DNA from: Megamerina dolium
Lineage: Eukaryota; Arthropoda; Insecta; Diptera; Megamerinidae
Assembly: GCA_963854835.1 (NCBI GenBank)
Contig: OY978525.1
Coordinates: 62,377,355 to 62,441,354 of the forward strand
Direction of reading: 5' to 3'
DNA length: 64,000 nucleotides
Below, one piece after another: positions 55,013 to 64,000 of this stretch (positions within the stretch are counted from its first letter, which is position 1; each line of letters starts with the position of its first letter). The notes under the pieces were generated by a model that saw nothing but the letters and a program-made list of their open reading frames with translations, was not told where the DNA came from and did no database searches. The position numbers and the translations under genes are program-made.

Positions 55013-56261
55013 CAAGGCTACTATTTATATTTCGGGAATATCAAATAATAAATAACATTTTTAAATGAAAACGGCTTGTTTTTCAAAATATTCACCATGA
55101 TGATCAATGCACATTTACGTTCGTTCACACCATTTGTCATTGCTGTTTTTCCATTCCTCTTGAGACACTTCCAAAACATGATTTTTGAACGCTTCAACTT
55201 CCTCTTTGGTGATGGTAAATTATTGACCACGCAGTTTACCTTTGATATTCGGGAACAAGAAAAAGTCATTGGTTGCCAAATCAGGAATGTACGGAGAATG
55301 AGTAATCAATTCGATGATTTGACTGCTCAAAATTTCACCTGTTTGACAAGATGTGTGAGAGCTCGCATTGTCATGATGGAGAATGATTCATCTTTGGTGG
55401 TTGGTTTTGCGAATTTCTCTGAAGTCTTCCGGCAAACAAATGGTCGTGTACCACTCAGAATTTTCCGTCCTACGTTGCTCAAGCAGAACAGTGGCCACAT
55501 GACCCATTCGGCCGAAGAAACAGACGACCATTTGCTTCGATGTGCTGCGGGTCCGAACAACTTTTGTTGGATTTGGCTGTCTTGGAACACCCACACGGTC
55601 GATTGCTGTTTTGTTTCCGGTTCATGCGCATGTAACCATGATTCGTCACCCGTCACGATCGCACGTTTTAAGCATTTCCATACACCAATCGACGCAAGCC
55701 TTTTTTTGAGCTATTGATAAATTATGGGTTATCCAACGACTCCAAATTTCTTTTACAACAAACTGTTCATGCAAAATCGAATATATTGAAGTGTAACTAA
55801 TGTGCAAGAATGCCTCTATCTCACGATATGTTACATGACGATCTTGCATTATCAGTTCATGAACTGCAGCGATGTTTTGTGGCACAACAGCCGATTTTGG
55901 ACGACCTTCACGGAATTCGACGGCGGCCGAACTACGACCATGATTGAATACCAGCGATATACTGTGGTTGTTGATGGTGCTTTATCGCCCTACAAAGAAT
56001 TGAATTCATCGACACATTCTTGTTGATATAATCCACGTCGAAAGTTGTGAAAAATTATCTAACGAAAACCTTCTCTTGAAATTTCCATTTTTTGGACAAA
56101 TTGATTTCCTTAACTCACTGTAAACGAAACAAATAGCTGTTGTACATCAAAACGTTGTGAGCATGTTTCTGCTAAAAATGTCAAACTTTATTATGGTGTT
56201 GCCAGGTTTTAGCTATTGAAATTAGTGTAGCCAGATCCCGAAATATAAATAGTAGCCCTCG
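55013..56261 (-). mobile_element. Mariner element (DD34D) nested in gypsy
   Basis: 1249 bp, TIR CAAGGCTACTATTTATATTT on the left and CGAGGGCTACTATTTATATT on the right (reverse-complemented), flanked by TA (55011-55012 and 56262-56263). Gypsy sequence continues on both sides. Confidence 0.92.
55300..56090 (-). pseudogene. Mariner transposase, frameshifted
   Basis: Minus strand. The N-terminus near 56090 (MEISREGFR, then stop) is broken. Recognisable pieces: QNIAAVHELIMQDRHVTYRE, SILHEQFVVKEIWSRWI, MTGDESWLHAHEPETKQQS (first D), ARSTSKQMV-type and RTENSEWYTTICLPEDF, LHHDNASSHT (second D) and YIPDLATNDFFLFP (third D; spacing 34). At least three frame changes, so it is inactive. It differs in sequence from the mariners at 6295 and 61500. 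Confidence 0.85.
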
Positions 56262-56274
56262 TATAAGAGTTAAT

Positions 56275-56500
56275 ATGGTTAAATTTTATCATCTGGAGCA
56301 TATAGAGTATGATACAGTTTCTAAAATAAATAGCGTTAGGGAAACGAGTAACTACAAGAGGGTTACTAAAATATTAGAAACGGTTAAGTTAGTTTCAAAC
56401 CTAAATATGGAAGAAAGAAAGTCGATGGAAGACATCCTCAAGTCATTTCACATTTGTTTTAATTGTAAGACGATAAATTATCTTACACAACAGGTATAAA
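56275..56500 (+). pseudogene. Gypsy pol, segment before RT
   Basis: KFYHLEHIEYDTVSKINSVR and NLNMEERKSMEDILKSFHIC resemble the start of gypsy pol, where a conserved stretch on the host polyprotein precedes the RT fingers. It is separated from the protease by the mariner and from the RT by the maT-like element. Confidence 0.65.
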
Positions 56501-56535
56501 GCACACGATACCAGTAAAGACAGATCAGGCACCTA

Positions 56536-57831
56536 CACGGTGTCCAATAAGTTTTAATAAATATGTTTTCCGTTAATTTTAAATAACAGAAAGTAGGCGT
56601 ATGTTTTTATTTTGATATATATGAAATCCCGTTAGATTTCTGAGCAGCGTTGTCATAGAATTCATTTCATTTCAGGTGTATTTGAGTTAAATAAAAACGA
56701 TGAAGAACGTGCGCGAAGTTATTATTAATCAATTTTTGCGAGGCATAAAGCCATATGCAATTTTCAAATCATTGAAACAAGGTGGAATCAAGTGCGATTT
56801 TGTTTATAAGACCATAAAACGATTTAAGGAAACTGGGTCTACTGAAAATCGACCGAAAAGTGGCCGTCCACGCACTGCCCGGACGAAGAGCAATATCAAA
56901 ATTGTAAGAGAGCAAATTCGACGAAAAAGGTGCCGCTCCGTGAGAAAAATAGCTGCCTCTTTAAAAATAAGCAAGTCATCTGCTCATTTGCTTTTAAAAA
57001 AAGATGTTGGACTTAAGCCGTACAAAAAACAAAAAATTCACGGCGTTTCCATTTCTTCAAAGGACAAGAGAGCTGAAAGAGTCAGCAGTATTCAGGCTTG
57101 GCACGGTGGCGACGAGTTCGTATTTTCTGATGAAAAACTTTTCGTGTTGCAGCAATCGCATAATGCACAGAACGACCGAGTATGGGCTGTTTCATTGGAG
57201 GATGTTCCTGAATCAGAATTATTTGTCCCCAGATATCAGAGTGCTCTCTCGATCATGGTTTGGGGCGGATTTTGCAAGAGGGGTAAATTGCCGCTTGTTT
57301 TTATTGAAAAAGGGGTCAAAGTAAATGCTGTGTACTACAAAGAGCACGTTTTGAAGTCAGTAGTCCTCCCTGCTTGCAAACACTTGTTTGGTGACGACTA
57401 CTATTGTTTTCAACAAGACGGAGCGCCATCACATACTGCAAAAATTTGTCAAGACTGATGCGAAGAGAATTTGACTTATTTTTTTGAGGAAGGATGAGTG
57501 GCCACCAAGCAGCCCTGATCTTAATCCTATGGATTTCTTCGCATGGGGATATATAACAGTAAAGCTCAACGACTATAAAATAAGAAATTTGGGGCAGCTA
57601 CGTAAAACTTTACAAAAGTAAATGCCCATGAATCATGTACGTGCCGCATGCGAATCTTTTGAAAAGAGATTGGGCTTAGTAAAAAAAGCAAAGGGGGCGT
57701 AATAAATAAAAACCTTTTATAATTTTTCAAAATGTATAGACAACTCATTTGGATAAAATTTTTCCATTCATTTCGTCAACTTGCCTTAATATAGCGAAAA
57801 ACATTTTTATTAAAACTTATTGGACACCGTG
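56536..57831 (+). mobile_element. maT/mariner-like element nested in gypsy pol
   Basis: 1296 bp with perfect 23-bp TIRs (CACGGTGTCCAATAAGTTTT... and complement), flanked by TA (56534-56535 and 57832-57833). Gypsy pol frames resume after it. Confidence 0.93.
56700..57705 (+). pseudogene. maT-like transposase, one main frameshift
   Basis: ATG at 56700 opens 252 residues. Helix-turn-helix region: VREVIINQFLRGIKPYAIF, TGSTENRPKSGRPRTARTK. Then VRKIAASLKISKSSAHLLLK, the first Asp in EFVFSDEKLFVL, GGFCKRGKLPLVFIEKGVKV and the second Asp in YCFQQDGAPSHTAKICQD. The frame is lost at 57456. Downstream the remaining part is readable in other frames (ENLTYFF, SPDLNPMDFFAWGYI-like near 57510-57555, then CRMRIF and KKAKGG). 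The spacing to the last Asp is about 37-38, which suggests the DD37D/maT group. Confidence 0.85.
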
Positions 57832-57837
57832 TATATA

Positions 57838-60140
57838 TCAGAGACAGTACAGGTTACCAGAAATGCATTAGGAAGACTAGTTGTTGATTTCAGGAAAGTG
57901 AACGATTTCACCATTAAACAGGTTTTTCCAATTCAACGCGTCGTTGAAATATTGGATTAGTTGGATACATTTGATCTGGTCTGTGGATATCATCAAGTGC
58001 TAATGAGAAAAAAACGCGTTTAGTTCAGGTGTCGGTCATTACGAATTTAGTAGAATGCCTTTTGGGTTAACGGGAGCACTGCTACTTTTCAAAGATTAAT
58101 GAATCATGTATTGACTGGACTCCAGGGGATAGATTGTTTTGCATATTTGGATGACATTGTTGTCTACGGTCGGAATTTAGCACAACATGAATCGCGTTTG
58201 CGGAGAGTGTTCGAACTCTTACGCAAACATAACTTAAAGCTAAGCTCAGAGAAGTGACAGTTTATACGAAAAGAGATAATTTACCTACGTCATAAATGCA
58301 CTGAGGAAGGGGCATTGACAGATCCCAGTAAGGTAGAATGTGTCAAAAATATTCCTGTTCCAAGAAATAAGAGACGTTCAGATTTTCTTAGGTTTAGTAA
58401 ATTATTATCGAAAATTCGTTGAAAATATGGTATACATGGCGCTACCAATTAATAAATTACTAAGGAAAGATGCAAAATTTGAATGGACCGAAAAATGCCA
58501 AAAAGCTTTTGAAGATTTAAAGGAGGCAATTTGCTCTCCACCAATTTTGGCATACCCTTCGTGATGACAACAGATGCCAGCAATGAAGCCTTGGGGCAGT
58601 TCTATCCCAAGGTGAAATTGGAAAAGATCGACCAATAGCCTTTGCGAGCAGAGCACTTAGTGATACTGAGAAAAGATATTCCATTGTTGAAAAGGAATTC
58701 TTGGCTATCGTGTTGGCTGTAAAGAATTATAGAGCTTATCTACTGGGTAGACCATTCAAAATCTACACTGACCATCACCCCTTACCAGGAATTGTTAATG
58801 TGAGAGACCAGATATCGCGTTTGGCACGTTTCAAACATAAACTATCAGAATTTGATTTTGAAATAATTTATAAACCAGGCAAAAGGAACTCAGATGATCC
58901 GCTCAGCAGAGTTCCACTACCGAATCATGAGTTAAAAATGGTTGTGATTCGTTTTATGGCGAGGAATAAAGTCGACGAAACCGAAAGTCAAGAAGAGCCT
59001 GAGGAAAGCTCCGATGATGAGTTAGAACTAGATGAAAATTCCGAAAATCAAGAGAACAAGAATGCAGGACTTCTCACTAATGAAAAAGATATATTGACGA
59101 TACTTCGCAACTTTCATGATTCACCTTTAGGAGGGCATCAGGGTGCTCTGAAAACTTATTTCAGGATTAGAAGGCACTATAGGTGGAAAGGTATGCGAAG
59201 CCAAATTAAAGAATTTGTTAAAAATTGTAAAAAATGTCAAACTGTTGAAAAATAACATTGTTTGATTGACATCACTGAACACTGAATTACATACTTAAAA
59301 CCTCTCCCACGTTTTCTATTTTTTATCACAAACTAACAAGAGCTCGATGCTTACGAAAACGCCGATGATATTAACTGATACACCATCTAAGCCATTTGAA
59401 TAGGTATATATGAACATACTAGGAATTCTTCCAGAGACGACATCTGGAAACAAGTACATTCTTACATTTCAAGATTTTTCTAAATTTTATATTTGTGTAG
59501 CTATACCAAATGTGGAAGCTAGCACAGCAGCAGAAGCGTTTTACAACGAAGTTATTGCGCGATATAACATACCAAAAATTTTAGTGACTGATAATGGTAC
59601 AAATTTCACTTCGAAATTGTTTTCCGATACATGCTGGGTGTTAAAAAATTACATATAAGACCGTACCATCCACAAGCAAATGGTTCTTTAGAAAGAAGCC
59701 ACAGACCTTCAGCAGAATATCTTAGGAGTTTTGTTGAAGAAGATGGGTCTAATTGGGACCAATGGTTAGCATCAGCGATGCACGTATACAATAACACCGT
59801 ACATACTTCGACAAAACAGACGCCATTCAGTGTTCTTTAACGTTCCAATATCGACAAACCGACAAACCTAAAAACAAGAAGATCACCTCTGTACAATGTA
59901 GATTATCAAAATAATGTATTAAAATACCAACTACAAAGGTCACATGAGCTAGTGAGGGAAAATCAGGAAAAAGCAAAGAAAATAGCTAAAATTCAATACG
60001 ACCCTATAATTTTTAAAATAGGTGATAAAATATTGTTGAGAAATCAGACTAGGAAAAATAAATTTAGTCCCATGTGGACTGGACCATACGAAGTGATACA
60101 TGTGGACAGTTCAGTAACGACGACTATCAAAATCGGATAA
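57838..60140 (+). pseudogene. Gypsy pol: RT, RNase H, integrase
   Basis: RT: RLVVDFRKVNDFTIKQVFPI, FDLVCGYHQV, FAYLDDIVVYGRNL near 58137 (catalytic LDD) and LLRKHNLKLSSEK. Connection: RDVQIFLGLVNYYRKFVENM. RNase H near 58560-58920: TTDASNEALG, ASRALSDTEKRYSIVEKEFL, IYTDHHPLPGIV and ISRLARFKHKLSEFDFEIIY. Integrase: HHCC finger 59110-59250 (HDSPLGGHQGALKTYF, CKKCQT); core 59410-59840 (DNGTNFTSKLF, YHPQANGSLERSHR, WDQWLASAMHVYNNTVHTST); C-terminal GDKILLRNQTRKNKFSPMWT and GPYEVIHV. Stops and frameshifts near 57957, 58257, 58563, 59255 and 59635. Confidence 0.85.
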
Positions 60141-61339
60141 AATGGTAAAAGTACCATAACGACTTACTAAAACATCAATAAGTAATAATAGTTTAACGAA
60201 TTAATAGTGATTGTGGTAAAAAAAAAATTTTTCAGTATGATATAAAATACAATAGTGTGAAGTAAGAACTATTAGTTAACGTTCAGGACATAGAATAGGC
60301 CAAGTTGCCATGTTCATGTGTATAACCACATCTGTTGCAATGCATCGCGTTGAATTGTAATTCGGTGTGTGGATACTCATGAGCACCGGCTAATTAATTA
60401 ATGAAGCATTTTAAGTAATCATATAGTTAAATTCGAGTTAGTATAGAAATACATAGGTTTAGGAAGTCGTTATGAAAACAACAATAGGAGACAGAAAAAT
60501 GGAGAATTAACATAATGGGTTACCATTCCATTTCCCACGCTCTGAGATGAAAATATGCACAATCGAATAGTGCAGAAAAGTTGGTTATTGCAACAGAAAG
60601 AAATTGCATCGTTGTTGTTAAATTATACAATATGTAAAACAACGATGCATTCCCCAAGTTTTAAATTTTTAGAAAGATAAACTAATATATAAGACTTACA
60701 TTATATACAAATATACATGAAAACCGTTTGTCTAAAAGTAAAATTATATATCATTGTAAAAACATAACTACAAATTTGATAGAACAAAAGTCTCATTTAT
60801 AAGAATATACTACGACTACTATGTAGGTGTAATTATGACAAAATAAAAGAAAAAGTTATAGAATTTGTAGAAAATAATTTAATAGGTATATTACTGGTAA
60901 TCTCGCCATCTGGAGTAGAGAGGAACATTGACACAGTAGAAAGACAATTTATCCAGCAAGTTTTAGGCACAGCGGACAAGATTTAGACAGCGATGTTAAC
61001 GGATACCAAAAAGGTAATCGTGTTGAGGTTGAGGTCGGTGCTACTAAATTAGCTCTCCAACTCAGCCAATTGAAACAATGGTCAATGTTACACTTGAAAA
61101 TGCAAAGATGGAAGAGTGCAGTGCAGCGAGCAAAATTCAAATAAATCCTCCTCGACACATTAAAATAGTTTCAACATCGAAAACAAAATATAAAGCAATA
61201 TATAAAGCAACGGAGGAGTTAACAAGAAATTCATAACTGAAATAAAAATATGTTATCTAAATAATTTGTAAATTCAATTTGTAAAATAAAAAACTATCAA
61301 TCTTTCAAATTGATTTTTGCTTACTTAAAGGGGGAGGGA
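60141..61339 (+). other. Gypsy 3' untranslated region / decayed env position
   Basis: No open frame with env features. Short helical peptide near 61020-61140. Ends in the polypurine tract AAAGGGGGAGGGA at 61327-61339. Confidence 0.55.
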
Positions 61340-61460
61340 TGTTGTGAGCCAAAATGGTACGTGTCTAATTTTACATAATATAACGTGCATAATGATATAA
61401 TACAGAATATAATAAGTGTTGTTATACTATTATAGTAATGAAATATAATAATATATAAGT
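61340..61460 (+). repeat. Gypsy 3' LTR, truncated, with an inverted block
   Basis: TGTTGTGAGCCAAAATGGTA... matches the 5' LTR start for about 33 bp. From 61370 to 61458 the sequence is the reverse complement of 5' LTR sequence 47466-47548 at about 90% identity. The rest of the LTR is absent. Confidence 0.75.
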
Positions 61461-61499
61461 TCTAGTAAAAAGAAATCTAATGTTTTTGCATAATATTAA

Positions 61500-62038
61500 A
61501 GGTTTTATTTAGCATTATTAGAATGGTCCGATTTACGTCAAAAATGCACCGTTTTGTTGGATAAATTGTTGCCATTTTGAAGGTAACTGGGACAGTCGAT
61601 TTTCACAAGCTTCTCTTGATGCGAATTTTTCATCAGCAAAATCATTCGCCATGGACAGGAACAAGTAGTAATCACTTGGTGCCAGGTCCGGACTATAAGG
61701 TGGATGCATAAGAACCTCCCAACCAAGCTCCCGGAGCTCCTGGCAAGTTACAATCGATGTGTGTGGCCTGGCGTTGTCCGATAGAACCAAATTCCTCTCC
61801 TATTGGCGGAAGCTGGGCGACTGCTTTTTTCAGACGGTCCAATTGTTGACAGTACAGGTCCGAATTAAGAGTTTGGCCGTAGGGGAGCAGCTCATAGTAG
61901 ATGATTCCCTGCCAATCCCACCAAACACATAGCAAATCCTTCCTGACCGTCAATCCTAACTTGGCCACCGTTTGCGCCACCGCAACGCCAGGTTACTAAA
62001 GCCATCTATTGGAAAAATAATGGATTTTGACTACACCT
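61500..62038 (-). pseudogene. Mariner fragment (DD34D), N-terminal half deleted
   Basis: Minus strand: KLGLTVRKDLLCVWWDWQGI, IYYELLPYGQTLNSDLYCQQ and LDRLKKAVAQLPPIGEE; then VLSDNARPHTSIVTCQEL (second D) and PPYSPDLAPSDYYLFLSM (third D; spacing 34), ending KWQQFIQQNGAFLT. There is a frameshift near 61790. The first catalytic Asp and DNA-binding half are gone. AGGTGTAGTCAAAATCC next to TA at 62039-62040 may be the retained 5' tip; no matching 3' tip was found. Confidence 0.8.
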
Positions 62039-62046
62039 TATATATA

Positions 62047-63351
62047 AAGGGTTATCCATTTTGCGGTTTCAAAAGTAAATGTAAATAAAACACATATAAA
62101 ATATTTTTTATCATGATATTTCTTTTTTATTATAAAGTTTGAACGTTGACATTATGTGTGAAATACTACATCATTTAAATGACCACCACGCGAATTGTTG
62201 CAAGCATCGATTCTTTTGAAGTAATTTTCGACCACTTTTTGACACATATTGGGCGGTATCTCAGCCATAACGTGACGAATGTTGGTTTTTAGGTGCTCAA
62301 GAGTTAAAGGTTTATCTGCATAAACACGGTCTTTCACGTAGCCCCACAAAAATAAGTCAAGCGGTGTCAAAACGCATGGTCTTGGTGGCCACTTGATATC
62401 GCCACGACGAGAAATTACGCGGCCATAAAATTTCTCTTGCAATAAAGCCATATTCGCTCGAGTTGTGTGGCATGTGGCACCGTCTTGTTGAAACCACATA
62501 TTCTCTAAGTCGTATTCTTCAATAGCAGGCAAAAAAAAATCGGTTATCATATGACCATAACGCTCCGAATTGACGGTGACAGTCGTTACATCGTTGTTTT
62601 CGAAGAAGTAAGGTCCAATCACACCTCCGGACAAAAGAGCGCACCAAGCAGTGACTTTTTTTGGATGTAGTGGCCTCTCTTCAATTACTTGAGGATTCTC
62701 AGAACCCCAAATACGACAATTTTGTTTGTTAACATACCCACCGAGTGAGAAATGTGCTTCGTCGCTGAAGAAAATTTTGTTCGAAAAATCGCCGTCCACC
62801 GCCTGTTGTTCAAGCACCCATTCGACGTATCTACGACGTTATGAATGGTCAGCTGGCTTCAGTTGTTGTGTGAGCTGGATTTTATATGGATGTAGGTGTA
62901 GATCCAAATGCAAAATACGCCATAATGTGCCGTAAGACAGTCCTAATTCCTGAGAAGGACGAGGAATCGGCACATTCGGGTCTTCGGCAACACTTTCACT
63001 TACAGCAGCGATATTTTCGGTGGTACGAGCGAAACGATGATGCACAGGCCTTACAATATCTGTAACCGATTCAGTCTCTTCATATTTCTTCACAATTTTG
63101 CCAATTGCTTGCGTAGTTGGACGATTATGTAAACCATAATCTCCTCTTAAAGCACGATATGTGGCTGTGGCAGAATCACCATTTTTGTAGTAGGCTTTTA
63201 CAATTTTAATGCGTTGTGCGATATTTAAGCGATCCATTTTCGCAAATGTCAGACTTTGAACTGAAAAAGAAAGAAATTGTTTTAACAACTCAGTTTGACA
63301 GATGTCGAATTCTAGCCCTATACTTTTGAAACCGCGAAATGGATAACCCTT
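62047..63351 (-). mobile_element. DD41D (rosa-type) element with TA duplication
   Basis: 1305 bp. TIR AAGGGTTATCCATTTTGCGG at the left and AAGGGTTATCCATTTCGCGG at the right (reverse-complemented), continuing GTTTCAAAAGTA. Flanked by TA (62045-62046 and 63352-63353). Only 8 bp separate it from the mariner fragment to the left. Confidence 0.93.
62152..63237 (-). pseudogene. DD41D transposase with a single premature stop
   Basis: Start chosen at ATG 63237 (MDRLNIAQRIKIVKAYYKNG). The frame is open except for one TAA at 62839-62841, about residue 133, and then continues in the same frame to 62152, about 360 codons in all. Helix-turn-helix: GDYGLHNRPTTQAIGKIVKK and LGLSYGTLWRILHLDLHLHP. Catalytic: KIFFSDEAHFSLGGYV (D), MWFQQDGATCHTTRANM (D), LTPLDLFLWGYVKD (D). 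There are 41 residues between the second and third Asp, the signature of the rosa-type DD41D group. One point mutation separates this copy from an open reading frame. Confidence 0.92.
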
Positions 63352-63370
63352 TATAATATAACTATTAGAA

Positions 63371-63545
63371 TGCTGACATCACCGCTCTCCAGGAAATGCG
63401 ATGGACAGGACAGGGCTGCTCCAAAAGAGCGTCCTGTGACATCTGCTACAGTTGCCATGCTGAAAGGCACGAATTAGGATGTGGATTTTTGGTCAGCAAA
63501 AGACTACGACATCTTGTTTCACAGTTCACGCCTGTGAACGAACGG
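63371..63545 (+). pseudogene. RTE-like LINE endonuclease fragment (plus)
   Basis: DITALQEMRWTGQGCSKRAS, CYSCHAERHELG, FLVSKRLRHLVSQFTPVNER. Close relative of 8112-8240, extending about 65 bp further into the endonuclease. It ends abruptly within an inverted repeat at 63521-63555. Confidence 0.8.
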
Positions 63546-63555
63546 CGTGAACTGT
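63521..63555. repeat. Perfect 12-bp inverted repeat at the RTE inversion point
   Basis: ACAGTTCACGCC (63521-63532) and GGCGTGAACTGT (63544-63555) with an 11-nt loop, exactly where plus-strand endonuclease sequence gives way to minus-strand linker sequence. Confidence 0.9.
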
Positions 63556-64000
63556 TCTCCTCACACTCGCGTCTTTTCAGCTCCCTCTTCTTGCGCCTGA
63601 AAAGACGTCCCTCTGCACTCCTTTTCTCTCTGTACCGCTCCTTAACAGCTCGCGTTGCGCCTGCACGCAGGGTTTTTCTGTAGGCGGCGTCTCTGCGTTA
63701 GCGTCGCGACACTCCTGATCATACCACTCATTCCTCAGAGCCCGGTAGAAACCGATTACCTCCTAAGCAGCAGTAGTCATGGAATGGGATATACGTTTCA
63801 CTTTGTGTGCATGTATCATCAAGAGGGGGAGTGTTCTGCATAAGCTGAGCCTATAGTCGAGTCGTAAAAGCATTTGCTGTCTCTAGTGATTGCAGCTTAC
63901 TGACATGCCTTCCGTCGACCACCACGTTCATCATTCTTATCGGAAGTGTTCTGGTGGAGGTTGGATAAGATAGACACGCTACCTTGCGAAACACCACCAT
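63556..64000 (-). pseudogene. RTE-like LINE fragments (minus)
   Basis: Minus strand: RNEWYDQECRDAN, then in another frame KTLRAGATRAVKERYREKR and GRLFRRKKRELKRRECEE (63740-63560). This is the basic linker between endonuclease and RT in this LINE type. At the window edge the minus strand reads GGTGGTGTTTCGCAAGGTAG, matching the leader at 7608-7630. The frames are broken. Confidence 0.65.

Larger units (their letters stand above)
46908..61460 (+). mobile_element. Composite Ty3/gypsy retrotransposon with internal tandem duplication and nested insertions
   Basis: The 5' LTR begins TGTAGTAAGTCAAAATGATA (46908) and the 3' LTR begins TGTTGTGAGCCAAAATGGTA (61340), right after the polypurine tract AAAGGGGGAGGGA. 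Between them are gag and protease (twice), then RT, RNase H and integrase. Later insertions: MITE B (47005-47446), a jockey fragment in both copies of the duplicated part, a mariner (55013-56261) and a maT-like element (56536-57831). All pol frames carry stops. No env was recognised between 60140 and 61330. Confidence 0.85.

Noticed and set aside
1..64000. CRISPR arrays, bacterial operons, riboswitches, rRNA genes
   Set aside because: None seen; composition, introns and TE types show a eukaryotic nuclear sequence.

Overview
This window is from an insect nuclear genome, most likely a dipteran and quite possibly a tephritid fruit fly. It is AT-rich and packed with jockey and LOA non-LTR elements, Ty3/gypsy and BEL/Pao LTR elements, and many Tc1/mariner elements. 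One of these is a DD41D element of the rosa type, a group known from Ceratitis rosa. The species is an inference. No bacterial features are present. Almost all recognisable coding sequence belongs to transposable elements. The exceptions are one well-defined host exon at 32830-33027 (minus strand, Eps15-like coiled coil) and perhaps the small ORFs of a Maverick/Polinton-like fragment at 43323-46838.

Layout. 1.2-4.05 kb: decayed BEL/Pao retrotransposon with both LTRs. 4.3-5.66 kb: 5'-truncated jockey (minus). 5.9-7.55 kb: SINE fragment, (TA)n tract and a DD34D mariner inserted in that tract. 7.6-8.25 kb: 5' part of an RTE-like LINE. 9.9-15.57 kb: nearly complete LOA-clade LINE with a 14-bp target-site duplication. 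16.2-17.3 kb: gypsy pol remnant (minus). 17.76-18.75 kb: internally deleted hAT with an 8-bp duplication. 19.85-21.47 kb: Tc1-like DD34E element with an uninterrupted transposase and four repeated terminal sites. 22.1-25.8 kb: decayed jockey with an RTE 3' end inside its gag and perfect hairpins. 26.45-30.75 kb: LTR fragment, then a jockey split by a SINE and by a second jockey. 30.8-31.7 kb: a MITE and a dispersed repeat of unknown type. 32.83-33.03 kb: the host exon. 33.2-34.07 kb: fold-back element within a maT-like transposase remnant. 34.9-35.4 kb: two opposed RTE 3' ends around (TA)n. 35.76-38.07 kb: pogo/Tigger element. 39.3-39.9 kb: two opposed tRNA-derived SINEs. 40.56-43.21 kb: a putative TIR element containing a MITE. 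43.3-46.84 kb: an ORF split by a jockey with a 12-bp duplication, next to a Maverick-type protease remnant. 46.9-61.46 kb: a gypsy element whose LTR-gag-protease part is tandemly duplicated (about 3.77 kb, more than 99% identical) and which carries a mariner and a maT-like element. 61.5-63.35 kb: mariner fragment and a DD41D element with one premature stop. 63.37-64.0 kb: RTE-like fragments in opposite orientations.

The genes do not form a pathway. The region looks like a large intron or intergenic block of a host gene (Eps-15 candidate, transcribed leftward) that has grown by repeated nested insertion. Insertion order can be read at several places from target-site duplications and interrupted reading frames. 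The youngest-looking elements are the Tc1 (19848-21467), the LOA LINE (two frameshifts), the DD41D element (one stop) and the gypsy tandem duplication.
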